Positions 23,211 to 35,131 of a stretch of DNA of 64,000 nucleotides are shown one piece after another. Each line of letters opens with the position of its first letter. The first letter of the stretch is position 1. The notes under the pieces are model-generated. The model saw only the letters and a program-made list of their open reading frames with translations. It had not been told where the DNA came from and did no database searches. Made by a program: the position numbers and the translations under genes. Origin of the DNA: Melastoma dodecandrum (Eukaryota; Streptophyta; Magnoliopsida; Myrtales; Melastomataceae); contig JARUPY010000474.1 of the NCBI GenBank assembly GCA_029817715.1, positions 8,804,001 through 8,868,000 on the forward strand. The letters are read 5' to 3'.

Positions 23211-26200
23211 TTAAAATGGATGACAAATCCCCAATTCATTCCTCAAATAGAAGAATTTCTCCTGGTCAAGGGGTTTGGTGAAAATGTCAGCCAATTGATG
23301 GTCTGTATTAACGTATTTCACGCTTACAGACCTTGTTGTACATTATCTCTCAGAAAATGATGTATGAGTTCTATGTGTTTTGATCGTGAGTGATAAACTG
23401 GATTGCGCGTTAATTGAATCGCACTAGTATTATCACACATGATCGGAATTTCAACAAATGAAAGACCATAGTCCTCAAGTTGCTGTTTCATCCATAGAAG
23501 TTGAGCACAGCAGCTTGCAGCTGCTATATACTCGGCTTATGCAGTGGATAGAGCAACAGAAGTCTGTTTCTTGGAAACCCATGAAATCAACATGTTTCCC
23601 ATTAGCTGACAAGTACCACTAGTACTTTTTCTGTTGATCTTACATCGTGCAAAGTCAGCATCTGAGTAACCAATGAGAATGAAGTCTTATCTCTTGGAAT
23701 ACCATATGCCAAGATTTACAGAACCTTGTAAATATCTAAAGATTCTCTCGACCATTATCAGATGAGACTCTTTAGATACTGATTGATATCTAGCACAGAG
23801 ACATATACTAAATAGTATGTCTGGTCTAGAAGCAGTAAGATACAGAAGAGAGCCAATCATGCTTTTGTAGAGCTTGTTATCTACTTCTTTACCATTTTCG
23901 TCCTTGTCTATCTTGGCACTTGTAGCCATTGGAGTAGACAGAGGCTTAGAACCTTCTAGGCCAAATTTTTCAGGAGTTGCTTAGTGTACTTCTCTTGATG
24001 TAAGAAAGTACCTTCATCAGTCTATTGAATTTGTAGGTCAAGGAAGAACGTAAGTTCTCCCATCATGCTCATCTCGAACTCACTTGTCATGAGTTCAGAG
24101 AATTCTGTACAGAGTTTATCATCCGTTGATCCAAAGATAATGTCATCGACATAGATTTGGACAACCCCTAAATGATCACCTCTGTGTTTGAGAAAGAGAG
24201 TTGTATCTACTCTTCCTCTTTTATAGCCCTTTTCAATAAGAAAGGAGCTAAGTCTTTCATACCATGCTCTAGGCGCCTGTTTTAGACCGTATAGAGCCTT
24301 GGAAAGTCTATAAACGTGATTCTTGTGCTGTGGATCTTCAAATCCAGGAGGTTGACTTACGTATACCTCTTCTTTAATTTCTCTATTGAGAAAAACACTT
24401 TTCACGTCCATTTGATACAACTTGAAATTGTTGTAGCAAGCATAAGCTAACAGTAGCCTAATTGCTTCTACACGTGCTACAGGAGCGAACGTCTCATTAA
24501 AGTCAATATCCTCTTCTTGAGAGTACCCTTTGGCAACAAGTCATGCTTTGTTTCTTACAACAGCACTTGACTCATCGAGTTTATTCCTGAATACCCATTT
24601 AGTTCCAATAATGGAACGGTTATCAGGTTTAGGAACAAGTGTCCACACTTTGTTCCTTTCGAATTGATTTAACTCCTCTTGCATTGCAAGGATCCAGTCT
24701 GGATCATCTTGAGCTTCGTCTATTCCATCTGGTTCTTTCTGTGAAAGAAATGCAGAATGTTCATATTAAGCATTTACACAACGTCTCGTCTGAATGCCTC
24801 TATCAAAGTCTCCTATGACTTGATCAATAGGATGTCGTTTTTTATATAAAGCAGGTGCTCTTATATCATTCTATTGATTATTCTGCGAAGATGATGCTTC
24901 TGGAGAATTTTCAACAGTTTGTTCAGATTCTCTTCGAGAATTGTGAAGAGAATGTTCGTTCCCTTCTCTACCTTCCTTAGAAGATTTGGGTTCTACAGGT
25001 ATTTCTGGAGGTTCAAAAGATATTACTTGATTAGTATTATCTTCTGTTGGTGAGTCATTAATTTTTACATTAATTGACTCTTCTATTGTAGAAGTCCTTT
25101 TGTTAATAACTCTGTAGGCTTTAGTGAGTTTCCTAAAAAGATACCTTCATCTGATTTAGCATCAAATTTACCAAGATTGTCCTTAGAAGGTCTCAGTATA
25201 AAACATGGACTTCCAAAGGCATAAAAATAGGAAATATTCGGTATTCTCCCCCCGTATAGTTGATAGGGAGTTTTCTCTAATTTAGGTCTTAGTAGTACTC
25301 TATTAGAGATATAGCAGGTTGTATTCACTGCTTCAGCCCAAAGGTTCTGTGAAATATTGCTTTCACAAATCATGGTTCTGGCCATGTCTATAAGGGTTCA
25401 ATTTTTCCTTTCTGCGACTCCATTTTGTTGAGGAGTGTAAGGAGAAGAGAAGTTGTGATCGATACCATGTTCATCACAGAAGATAGCGAAATCATGGTTT
25501 TCAAACTCTGTACCATGATCCGTTCGAATATCTTTCACAGAAGATCTATTTTCATTCTGTAATTGCTTAGCGAGCTTAATGAAAGATTCAAATGCATTTA
25601 TGAGTCAAAAACTTGACCCATGTGTATCTAGAGTAGTCATCTACTACTACTAGACAATATCTTCTACCACCAATACTTTGAACTCTAGTTGGACCAAATA
25701 AATCCATATGTAGAAGTTTTATGGGCTGAATAGTAGAAATATCATTCTTAGACTTGAATGAGGATTTAGTATGCTTACCAAGTGAACAAGCTTCACAGAA
25801 GTTGTCTTGCTCGAATTTGATATTAGGCAAGCCTTTTACCAATTCTTTTCGAGCAAGCTTGGATAGCAATTGAAGATTGGAATGTCCTAACCTTCTATGT
25901 CAAAGATTAGCTTCGTCTTTGACAGACAGAAGACAACTTTTTGTACACAAAAGCTCTTCTGTGTTAAAGTGTAGATGTTCCTTTTTTATTTCCAATGAAG
26001 CGGACATCATTGTTTAGGATACCAGTACATTTATCTTGATCAAAGGTTATAGTATAGTCTTTGTCACAAAGCTGGCTAATGCTCAACAGGTTATGTTTAA
26101 GTTATGTAACTAACAGAACCTCTTCTATAGCCATAGAATCAGGACTTCCAATAGTTCCTGTATCGATGACGGAGCATTTGCAATTGTCACCAAATTTAAC

Positions 26201-26212
26201 AGATCCTTCGTT
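23211..26212 (-). pseudogene. Sirevirus pol: integrase, reverse transcriptase, RNase H (decayed)
   Basis: Reading on the minus strand, the GAG-pre-integrase zinc region (CEACSLGKHTKSSF) and the integrase core start (LHMDLFGPTR, VVVDDYSRYTWV) lie at 25588-25869. More integrase lies at 25083-25385. RT is at 24022-24420, with [14 protein letters not shown] and catalytic [10 protein letters not shown]. RNase H is at 23687-23929 (SLLYLTASRPDILF), and the C-terminal ADIFTKPLD lies near 23260-23290. Each block is separated by frameshifts or stops, so no full polyprotein can be made. It is a typical Copia gene order (integrase before RT). Confidence 0.9.
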
Positions 26213-27332
26213 CTATAAAGTCAGCTTAGAAAATTTGGATGGATCTCCGGTCATGTGCCTTGAGCAGCCACTGTCCAAATACCATTCACTTTCTGTAGCT
26301 TCTGTTCGAAAACAGAATTGACTTTCTATAGAGTTTTGAGTTTCCATGTGAGTAGTTACGCACATTAGTGCTTCTTCTTCCTCATCATCAGAATCTTCGA
26401 TATCCACCCAAGCAATCATTGCTTTCTTGGGTTTGATTTGTACAGAAGGTTTTTCCTTCTCCTTAAGTAAAGGACAATCAGACTTGAAATGTCCCTTCCT
26501 ATTACACTCATAGCATCTGATCATCTTAGGATTTGATAGCTTTTCACGTTTCTGATTTCTCTTATTGAAACGTCTTTTAGAGGCGAACCGCAGAAGGTGT
26601 TTAGCAATAATAGCGAGTTCATCGTCCGAATCGATTTCTATCTCATTGTCAGAATCTTCTATTGGTTCTTCTGATGCTTTGACGGCTGAAGCTCTTTTCA
26701 CATCAGATTGAGAGGTTCTCTCCATTTCATATGACATTAAGGAGCTCATTAGTTGATCTAATCTAAGAGTAGAAAGATCCTTCACTTCCTCAATAGCCGT
26801 TTTCTTGGCTTCCTAAGATTTGGGTAAAATTCGTAGAACCTTTCTTACTAATTCAGAATTAGTATAGTGTTTGCCTAAATGAGTTAAGGCATCTACTAGG
26901 AGGTTAAGTCTCTGGAACATTTGTTCTATAGATTCTTCTCCTTTTATGGTGGAATTCTCATATTGATGAATTAAGAAATTCACCTTGGTTTCTCTAATCT
27001 GGTTTATCCCAACATACATGGTGACAAGTTTATCCCAGATTTCTTTGCCCGATGTGCAAGTAGAGACTTTGACGAATTCACTTTGCGACATAGCACTAAA
27101 CATTAAGTACTTAGCCGTTTTAGCGAGTCGTTTGATCCTAAGGTACTCCCGAGTAGGACGAACCAATTTGTAGTTCAATCGGTAGAATAGGAGGACCGTC
27201 TTCTATGAACGACCACAAATCATCATCGATTGCATCTACAAAGGCACTCATTCGAATTTTCCAGTAGGAAATATTTTTACCATCAAACATGGGTGGATTC
27301 CCAATATGTGGTTTCGGTATAGAAATTATCAC
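26213..27332 (-). pseudogene. Sirevirus gag and protease start (decayed)
   Basis: The N-terminal gag part at about 27138-27332 (NPPMFDGKNISYWKIRM) and the gag core at 26813-27178 are followed by a zinc knuckle CYECNRKGHFKSDCP. Next comes an acidic stretch and the Copia protease opening WYLDSGCSRHMTGD at 26213-26785. Three frames are needed to read through, so gag is interrupted at least twice. The spacer 27333-27910 is untranslated leader. Confidence 0.9.
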
Positions 27333-27910
27333 TCATTTTTCAACTAACAGAAGGTTTAGGCTTTTACACAGAACAGTAGAACCTTAATGGTACTGTACTG
27401 AGTCTCAACGCACAGAAGCTTCTGTTAGACTGAAAATGACGTTGCTGATAATCAAATCTCTGTAGAATAGAGCAGAAATACCAGAGAGTTTTAGTTCCAC
27501 AGAAACCTTAAAGTTTCGGCAGAAGTAAAACAACGCTATAACAATTTTAAGCGTATAGCAGGTAGCACTTTCTATAGGATATAACAAAGCACTCAAGCTT
27601 TTGTTGAATCCTGTTTTAATACAAATGATTTTAATCTAGCAGAGCTATAAGCTACTGTAGAAACAAACCAACTTGTGACAGTAACAGAGCGTAAGCTTCT
27701 GTATAATAGAGATAGAGCACGTAGAAGGTACGAGCTGCTATAGGATCTCAACGAGCTGTAAAGCTTCTGTTGATGCCATTTCTGATGTCAGTTGTTGGAT
27801 TCAAACAGAGAACAAGGCTTCTGTAGAATACAACAAAGCGGTGATGATCAGAGAGCGTACAGAAGGTTCGAGCTGCTATAAGATCTCAACGAGCTGTTAA
27901 GCTCCCGTTG

Positions 27911-27928
27911 AAACCCGCTCTGATACCA
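27911..27928 (-). other. Primer-binding site of the sirevirus
   Basis: The minus strand reads TGGTATCAGAGCGGGTTT two bases inside the 5' LTR. This complements the 3' end of initiator methionine tRNA. Confidence 0.9.
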
Positions 27929-27930
27929 AT

Positions 27931-29917
27931 TGTTGGCCCAAAGATTACACTAAGAGGGGGGTGAATTAGTGTTAAGTCCAATTAAGGAATTCTTAAACGT
28001 TTTTTCACAACCCACACAGCGGGAGCAAGTTGCTGTAACCCAGCACTTGTGAAATGGACTTCAAAATGAATCGAAGAACACAAGGGATTTTATAGTGGTT
28101 CGGTGAATGCACCTACGTCCACTTTCGGTCGTTTTCACGAATACTTTGAAATAATGCTTACAGTGTATAAGGTTGAACCTTCTATGGTGTAAGAAAATAG
28201 TTTCTTTAACCACGGTGCGGTTAGACTAGCTTAACCAGTGCAAGAAACTCTCTTGCAGAGTTTAGGATGAGTCTAGGTCGAATCACAAGGAAATCAACCA
28301 GACTTGTACGAGCACAGAACCTTGGTTGGAAGCTTCAGCCTTCTGTGACATTGTAGCGGACTGTCGCTTCTGTGGATCAGCGAACAGATTCCACAACGCC
28401 TTCTCCAAGTGTTTGGATGTCTCTGATGTGCTTCTCTTTTTGGTATTTTTGGTTTAATCTGGAAAGAAAATAAAGATGAACTGTCTACAGTAGGTTGTAG
28501 TCGCTCACCACTTATGCCTACTGTAGAACCTTCTCATAGACCTGCTGTACGCCTACTCGCCACCAACGAACCCTTCCCAAGCCCTGGTGCACGCAGTCCG
28601 ACGTCACGGACAGCTTCCCCGTCAAGTCCTTCGTATTCACAGCCAACGACGCCTACGGAGTGGCTTCACCAATACACACCTGCTGCAAACATACAAACAA
28701 CAAAATAACCAACTACAGAAGGTTGGTGGTCCCTCACCACGGAACCCCTACTACGGACTCCTTCTCTCCGACCAATTCTGTACGTCTACTCGCCACCAAC
28801 GAACCCTTCTTCCAAGCCATGATGCACGCAGTCAGACGGCACGGACAAAGTTTCGGTCGAGTCCCTCAAATCCGTACGCAACGAAGTCACCGGAGCGGCT
28901 TCACCCACGCTCAACCCGCTGTAGTTACCTCCTGCGAGAACTCTCGCCTGGAGAACCCGTCCTGCACACTCACACACACGTTAGACAGCCACTAACGTTG
29001 CCAAATGTCAAGACTTACCTCTGATGTATATATTAAAATGTTTTTAGGTTTTTCTCTTATATAGATGTTCTGTCCTCCTGTGAAGAAGGAAACTTATTTT
29101 ACCAAATACGAAATTTGACCAGATTCATCCCCAACGTGTATAAATTATTTGGGGACAATCTCTGATTGATGTCAGATCAATCACATCATCCAATCGTAAG
29201 ATCTCGTCTTACAGAAGGTTAGAGCCTAATTCGGTCAGCAACCTTCTATAGTATGAAAGAAAGAATATTTTATTTCCAACTTGAGAAATCTGATAATGGA
29301 CATGTTTATTTATCTGTTGGAACCGTCCATAATTAATTTTGTATTAATTGGACGTTTTATTCCCCAGATATTACATGATAGAAGGTTCAGCTCGTCAGAA
29401 CAAGTTATCCTTCTATACAAGTAAATAATCAATCAATTATTTCTAAATTGACATAATTCGTTCCAGATAAGATTTTCATTGTATCTGGACGAAATTGGTC
29501 TGAAAACATTGTTTGAGAACGGTTTCTATATAACCTAATATTTTTCAGAAGGTTAAATAGAAGTTGCAAAAAATAACAAAATAATTTCCTTGATTAGGAA
29601 ATATTTTATTTTTGACATTCAAACATTTGTTTATCAGATACATATTAATTCAAATAATATTCTTAAGAATATTCCCTTTTTGAATTAATAATATAATTAA
29701 GATAGTCAATATTAATTAATTATTGAAATATCTTATTATAGAAATATTCTCTAATCACGTCTTTTGATCTGATAAGATCATTGAAGGGTGAAGAAAATAT
29801 TTTCGTGATTTGTTTCCTTTATTACGAAGTATATCTTCGTTACATGAGGTTTAAGCTTCTGTAAAGTCATAGCAGGTCAAACCTGCTGTTTGACTCATCA
29901 TCAAAATCTTGTCAACA
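27931..29917 (-). repeat. 5' LTR of the sirevirus element
   Basis: This is 1987 bp, collinear with 18711-20695 and differing at a small fraction of positions. The AGAAGGTT palindrome here reads ATAAGGTTGAACCTTCT (28167-28183), with one arm altered. The internal ~230-bp duplication is present here too, so it predates the insertion. Confidence 0.92.
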
Positions 29918-30155
29918 TATCCAAATTCTGGATGAAGAGTGGATGTAGGCAAGTTGTTAAACCACTATAAAAGCTTTGCGTCCATCAAACAAGTCGCAAT
30001 CACATTCATACGTTATGTCTTACGGAAACCTAGCTCTACGGTTCTGTTTTATATAAGCTTTCTTCCGCTGCGGAGTTTGTTGAAAAGGGTTAAAAATCCT
30101 TAATTGAACTTTAACACTAATTCACCACTTCTTAGGGTAATAATGCCTTACAACA
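29918..30155 (+). repeat. Old sirevirus-like solo LTR, right part
   Basis: This continues the LTR broken at 18710, with the TATCC duplication at 29918-29922. GATGAAGAGTGGATGTAGGC followed by AAACCACTATAAAAG is a typical R/U5 block. The end CTTAGGGTAATAATGCC...ACAACA matches the reverse complement of the young LTR start. The LTR ends at 30155, where the short-element LTR resumes. Confidence 0.72.
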
Positions 30156-30620
30156 AAAGAAACGACACATATTTATATTAAAATAATTAATAAAATCGCC
30201 GGAACTTTGTGGAAAACCTCAAGGATAGTGGGGAGAGTGCTTGAAGACCGTCGAAGAGACGTGAATGAGAGTTGTGGATTATTGAAAACTACTCATCCAA
30301 GAAATGTGACTCTTCTCGATTTAACAGGGAGAATCTAATATCTTTTACTTTTGAGGGGGGAAATATAATATTTCTTATTGATCAATCGAGAATGTTGTTA
30401 ATAATTTGTTTTATTATAATTTTTAGCTCTCGAGTATTTTTTGATCAATCTCTCCAATCAAAGATTTCCTTTCAAATCGATTATTTGTCCATATTAATTG
30501 CCCACAATCCAGAGCCCAACATATTCAGTCTCCAAAAAAAATATCTACTCAATTTCTTCTCGGTTCTTCATAGTCGAGAGTCAAAATCTCCATGGAGCTC
30601 AATGTTTTTATGTGCAAACA
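30156..30620 (-). repeat. 5' LTR copy B of the short element, right part
   Basis: This matches copy A from about 15486 to 16034, including TAAAATCGCC, GGGGAGAG, ATGAGAGTTGTGG and GAGTCAAAATCT. It ends TGTGCAAACA, the exact inverted partner of the family's start TGTTTGCACA. The next five bases, CCTTG (30621-30625), repeat 15205-15209, giving the target-site duplication of the outermost insertion. Confidence 0.8.
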
Positions 30621-30625
30621 CCTTG

Positions 30626-30795
30626 CCTAGCAAAGCCACAGGAGGTTTGTTCCCATTCATCGTTAGCTCGCAAATTATATTGTGCACCAAGATTTTTGCC
30701 TTGCCTAATCCTCAGGAGGTTGTTTTTGCAAGTTATTTCGCAAACGTTGCTGCTACACATTTTAAAATTTCCCGCAACTACAAATAGCGGATAAC
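30626..30795. other. Host flank right of the nested LTR block
   Basis: This continues the host sequence interrupted at 15204, after the CCTTG duplication (30621-30625). No gene was seen. Its right edge is the start of the Tat-type LTR. Confidence 0.5.
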
Positions 30796-31560
30796 TGTTT
30801 AGCAACAGAAATTCTGGGCCACATATCTCGACCTCATCTGTGGATCAACGGTCCAGAATACACGCCCAAGGAACAAGAAATCGAGTAAGGAGGTGATTAC
30901 GGAAACACACTTGGCGAAGATTTGCTGGGCGAAGCAGTCATCAAGCAACAGGGTTACCAGGTGACGGGTGACATGGGTCGACGAAGCGATAGTCAACAGG
31001 GTAAACGAGGAAACTCTACGGCGAAGCCAATGGGTAGTGCGGACGATCAGTAGCTGATAAGGAAGATTCCAGACAATCTCAGGATTTGGAAGGGAATTGT
31101 TATCAAGTTTGATCATATGGAAAGAAGATATTCCATGAAAATTGGTGATAAAGGAAGCGAAATATATGTGTGATATTTCGTTACCGTACATACGTAGGTC
31201 TAGCTTAGTGTAAATAGTCTTTCTTAGACATTGCATAGAAACATCTCTCTACAGACGGACATATTGTCAATATTATCTTCAAGCATTGTAGCATTCAAGC
31301 TCTCTGTGCTCCTGCATTCTTGCTTTCTTCCGAAGGTATCGTCGATGGCATCCGTAAGTGCTTCCCCTTAGGGGTGTTCATCTGCCGTCTTCTCACTTTG
31401 TTTCATTCATACGACGACCACACAACACACATTCAACGAACCTCCGGGCCCCATTTGCTCGTAGTGCCAGAGATTTCCGATGTGTCTGGATCCGACTTGT
31501 CCGCGGTCACTTCCGGAGCGAACCCGCCTTTGGCAACCACAGTGGGAGACTAAGCTAATC

Positions 31561-34460
31561 ATGCCTAGAACCCGAGCTGGTGGTTATTCGAACAACCTCG
31601 GAGATAACCACTCCGATGGGGAAAAAGATAATGATGGAAACAACTCAGACCCAGCCATAGTTGGAGAGCTGTCCGCCATTATGAGTACTCTCCAACTCTT
31701 AATGGAGAAAGTCGATGCTATCGACCAGAAGCACTACGCTTTTAAGGAGTGGATTGACTCCAAAATGGAGGCCGTCTTCTAAACATGGGAACTATGACAG
31801 GGGTACCGATTAGCAGCCCCAGTGATAGGAAAGGCGAGTCAACCACCAGACGTCAACCTTATTACGACCCTCACAGGGCCTCAATCGCTGAAGGGAAGAA
31901 AAAGGTTGACATAGACGATGTCCCTAGCATCCCAGCAGGTCCTAAGAAGTTCATGCATAATAATCTGGCACTCGTGATAAACAAGTACAGAACGGCTGCA
32001 CAACAAAGCCATCATGTAGTGTATCAACCCCCTTTTCGGTGGAGAAAGAATGTCAATTGGCCGGTAGATAATGAATTAGTTCCTACTGAAAACCATGAAT
32101 GCTCCGAGTACTCTCCCCAACAGATTCATGAAAGGGGAATACCAGCTCAGGAATCGATGGTGCCACCATATCTCGCCCCCGATATCAGAGATTATGTCAC
32201 CCGACTAGTGGAACAAGCGATCCCTAGGGCGGACGAGGCGAAGGAGGTTAAGCTTTATCGGGCTCCTTACCCTGACAACATCGATCGGGATTATCCTTTT
32301 TCGAGAGGGTACCGCATTCCTGAATTTGCCTATTTTTTAGGCGAATAAGGCATTTCGCCTATGGAACATGTCGCTCGCTACACTCATCAGGCTGGAGAAG
32401 CTGCCACGAACGGTTTCTGAAAACTCCGTCTGTTTTCAAGCTCTCTCACAGGAGCAACTTTTACGTGGTACGTAAACCTCCCTCCTAACTCGGTGAGAAA
32501 CTGGGATGACATGCAGGATCAATTCACTCTAGCGTTTGCACAGACCGATCCTGCAGTCACTCACATGTAACAACAACCCGATGAACCCGTGGCTGTCTTC
32601 CTAAATAAGCTTCGGAAGCATGGCTGAGATGTTAAACCTCTGCATCTCAAGCCAAGTTCATAGCCATCGCCCAGGATTCTCTCCTACTTTGGCTTAGAAA
32701 GAAGCTAGAGGGAGAACTGTTCATGGATTGGAATGAGTTGGGCAGGAGAGCCATCCGACACGAGAATCTCCTTATAGAGAAGACACAGGCAAAAGGGAGT
32801 TTGATTGCGGGACCCTCGATGACTTATCAAGCGGAACAAGTCGTAGATGTCGACAACATGTGAAAGGGCAACCCTTAGCATGCGATGAGTTGATCAAGAA
32901 AAACTTCTGGGCCAAAGCATCCCCAAAGACTCAGGAGGAAAAGAAATACTCCTTTGACGAGGCGAAAGCCGACGAAATCTTCGAATTCATGCTCCAAATT
33001 GGACGAATTCGATTAAAATCGGGCCATCGGGTCCCTCGCACCGACAGAGAAAAGTCGAGGAACTTCTGTAATTGGCATGGGTCGTTCACCCATACTACCA
33101 GGGATTGCGATTACCAGACTCAGGGGATCAGGTGTTAACAGAGTCGCATCCTTTTGGCTATTTAGCTGACATAAATACCTTCAATGTCAATTGCTTAACC
33201 GTGCCTCCTCTGTCAATGCAGGGAGACAGGGACAAATCGTCCGAGACTGGCGAAACAATCATTGTAAATATACTATTCAAGCGACTTGTGACCAAAGGAA
33301 CACTCCAATGTCCTGCAGATCTCAAGAAGATGCAACGCAACCGCTGCCGCTGGCATATGGATGCTTCGCACAATACCAATCACTGTCATACTTTCAGGAA
33401 GTACTTGCTGAATGAAAAGAAAGCAGGATGGTACGACCTCAATCGCCTCGAGGAGATGGCTATGAGAATCAGCAATGGCCCAAGGGCATATCAGCGTGTA
33501 GAAAAGCGCCCAGAGCAGAGGAATATCCCACCAAGTGGAAATAGGGAGCTCTATACTCCTAAAGAACTCATGAGACAGGGGGTTGCGGACGAAAGCAAAC
33601 CTGTCTAGAAAAGGGAATCTAACAAGAAACTCCCTAGGCGACGCGCTGCGGAGCGCTTCGGGCCTCAACAGGCAAAAGAAAGTGCGGAGCGACAGGATCA
33701 CTCCTGAGGCGACGAGAACACTATGAGAACAGGGACCTCGCCAGCCCAATTTCTAACAGCTGACATGCTCTGTTACAGGTGCAAGCCAATAACAGCACAC
33801 AAAGTACTCATCACCCAGATGTGTCAACTCTATAGCAACCAGTACTTCCTGCTGCTGGCCGGTTTGGCATCTGAAGGAAAGATCAAGGTGGAAAGGGTTG
33901 ACCCCCCATCAGGTAACAGATCTGACTCCGAATTCACTCACTCTTCGGAGACTTCATCCGGGGTAAACCTCAAGAGAGGTTATGACCCGCACAAAAGGGA
34001 GTTTGTTCAGGCCGATGATTGCCTGCAATCCCTGGGAAACTCACGCTTTGTTCATGTTCTTGTCCCCCAGACGTGGGAACATGGCAGAAAGTGGGCATGG
34101 GAACACAACCGCAGATACCCACTGAGAAAACCAAATAGCAAAGAGAAAAGAGGGCACGATGCTTTGCGCAGAAACATGCCAAGTCGGTACGGTAGTTCAA
34201 AAAGCTAAGGAATCAAGCGAAAGCCACCTTGCTTCAAACTCACTGAGTGATTACAACCCAGTTCAATCCGGGACTCCACCCGAAGCGAACAGAACTAGTT
34301 GCAACGTCCTCATGCTAGCAGTCGAGTTTCCTAAGAAAGAAGGCAGTCATATAGAAGGTAGGCTAACACTACCTTTTAATCCTAACACCGTCATTGAAAT
34401 ACCACAAAATCGTCCTCATTACGGGAAGACATGTTCCCGCTCCACATTCAGGTGACGATC
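31561..34460 (+). pseudogene. Tat-type gag and protease remnants
   Basis: The start ATG is at 31561 (MPRTRAGGY). The gag landmark NIDRDYPFSRGYRIPEF lies near 32280-32330, then MEHVARYTHQAGEAA, with stops in between. Zinc-like NWHGSFTHTTRDC lies near 33070-33110, CRWHMDASHNTNHCHTFRKYL near 33350 and CYRCKPITAHKVLITQMC near 33770. All three blocks have counterparts in the Gypsy element at 59681-63592. At least five stops or frameshifts break the frame. Confidence 0.85.
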
Positions 34461-35131
34461 AACAATGTGGAAATGCGTCGCGTCCTTATTGTTAATGGAG
34501 CGAATATTAATTTGCTCCCTCTAGAGGCTTATAAAAGTCTAAGGGATGACATAGCCGAAGTTGGGGTGTCATTTACATAATGCCCTCTTTTAGTGCCCTG
34601 TTCGGGAGGGATTGGCTCCATAAAACTAGTGTCATACCCTCTACTCTTCACCAAAAACTTCTGCTATGGGGAAAATATGGCTTACAAGTTATCATAGGTG
34701 AGGCGAATGAAAATATTAATATACCTTACGTCTGCCAGGAGTAGTCAAGCAAGTCATAGACATGACATTGAAGCAAAGGTATGCAATGGGAGACCCGAAC
34801 GTCGGCCCTCTGGGCAAAGGAGGCTACGAATTTCTGGTTTCGTATGACGGACCACCTCTAGCTCCACCTCAGAACCCAATCGTTCTAACTGGATGAGGCG
34901 ATGAGCTACAACTCGAGGTCACTGAAGATTTGACCCCTTTGGAGAAAGATATGTACGAGGCCGGGATACGAGATGACACTGATGCTCAGTAGGCAAAGAC
35001 GGATTTGGAGCCCAATATACTCCTTAACACAACCTCGTCTAATGGAAAGTGAAGTTCTCGATCCGATATCGGATGTCCTAGAGAGATTAGCTAGCTATAG
35101 GTCATCCAAAATAAGCGAGACACGATGAAAT

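Larger units (their letters stand above)
18711..29917 (-). mobile_element. Sirevirus-type Ty1/Copia retrotransposon, 11.2 kb, minus strand
   Basis: The LTRs at 18711-20695 and 27931-29917 both start TGTTGGCCCAAAG and end TTGTCAACA. They are flanked by a TATCC duplication (18706-18710 and 29918-29922). An initiator-Met-tRNA primer-binding site (TGGTATCAGAGCGGG on the minus strand) adjoins the right LTR, and a polypurine tract adjoins the left LTR. The order on the minus strand is gag, protease, integrase, RT, RNase H and then an extra 500-residue ORF. Very long LTRs, a third ORF after pol and repeated GGGGGAG tracts before the 3' LTR are sirevirus traits. Gag-pol is full of frameshifts and stops, so the copy is not autonomous. 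Confidence 0.93.

Noticed and set aside
15210..30620. Possible integrated pararetrovirus (caulimovirus-like)
   Set aside because: There is an integrase, paired LTRs, target duplications and Copia gene order, and no movement-protein or coat-protein motif was seen.
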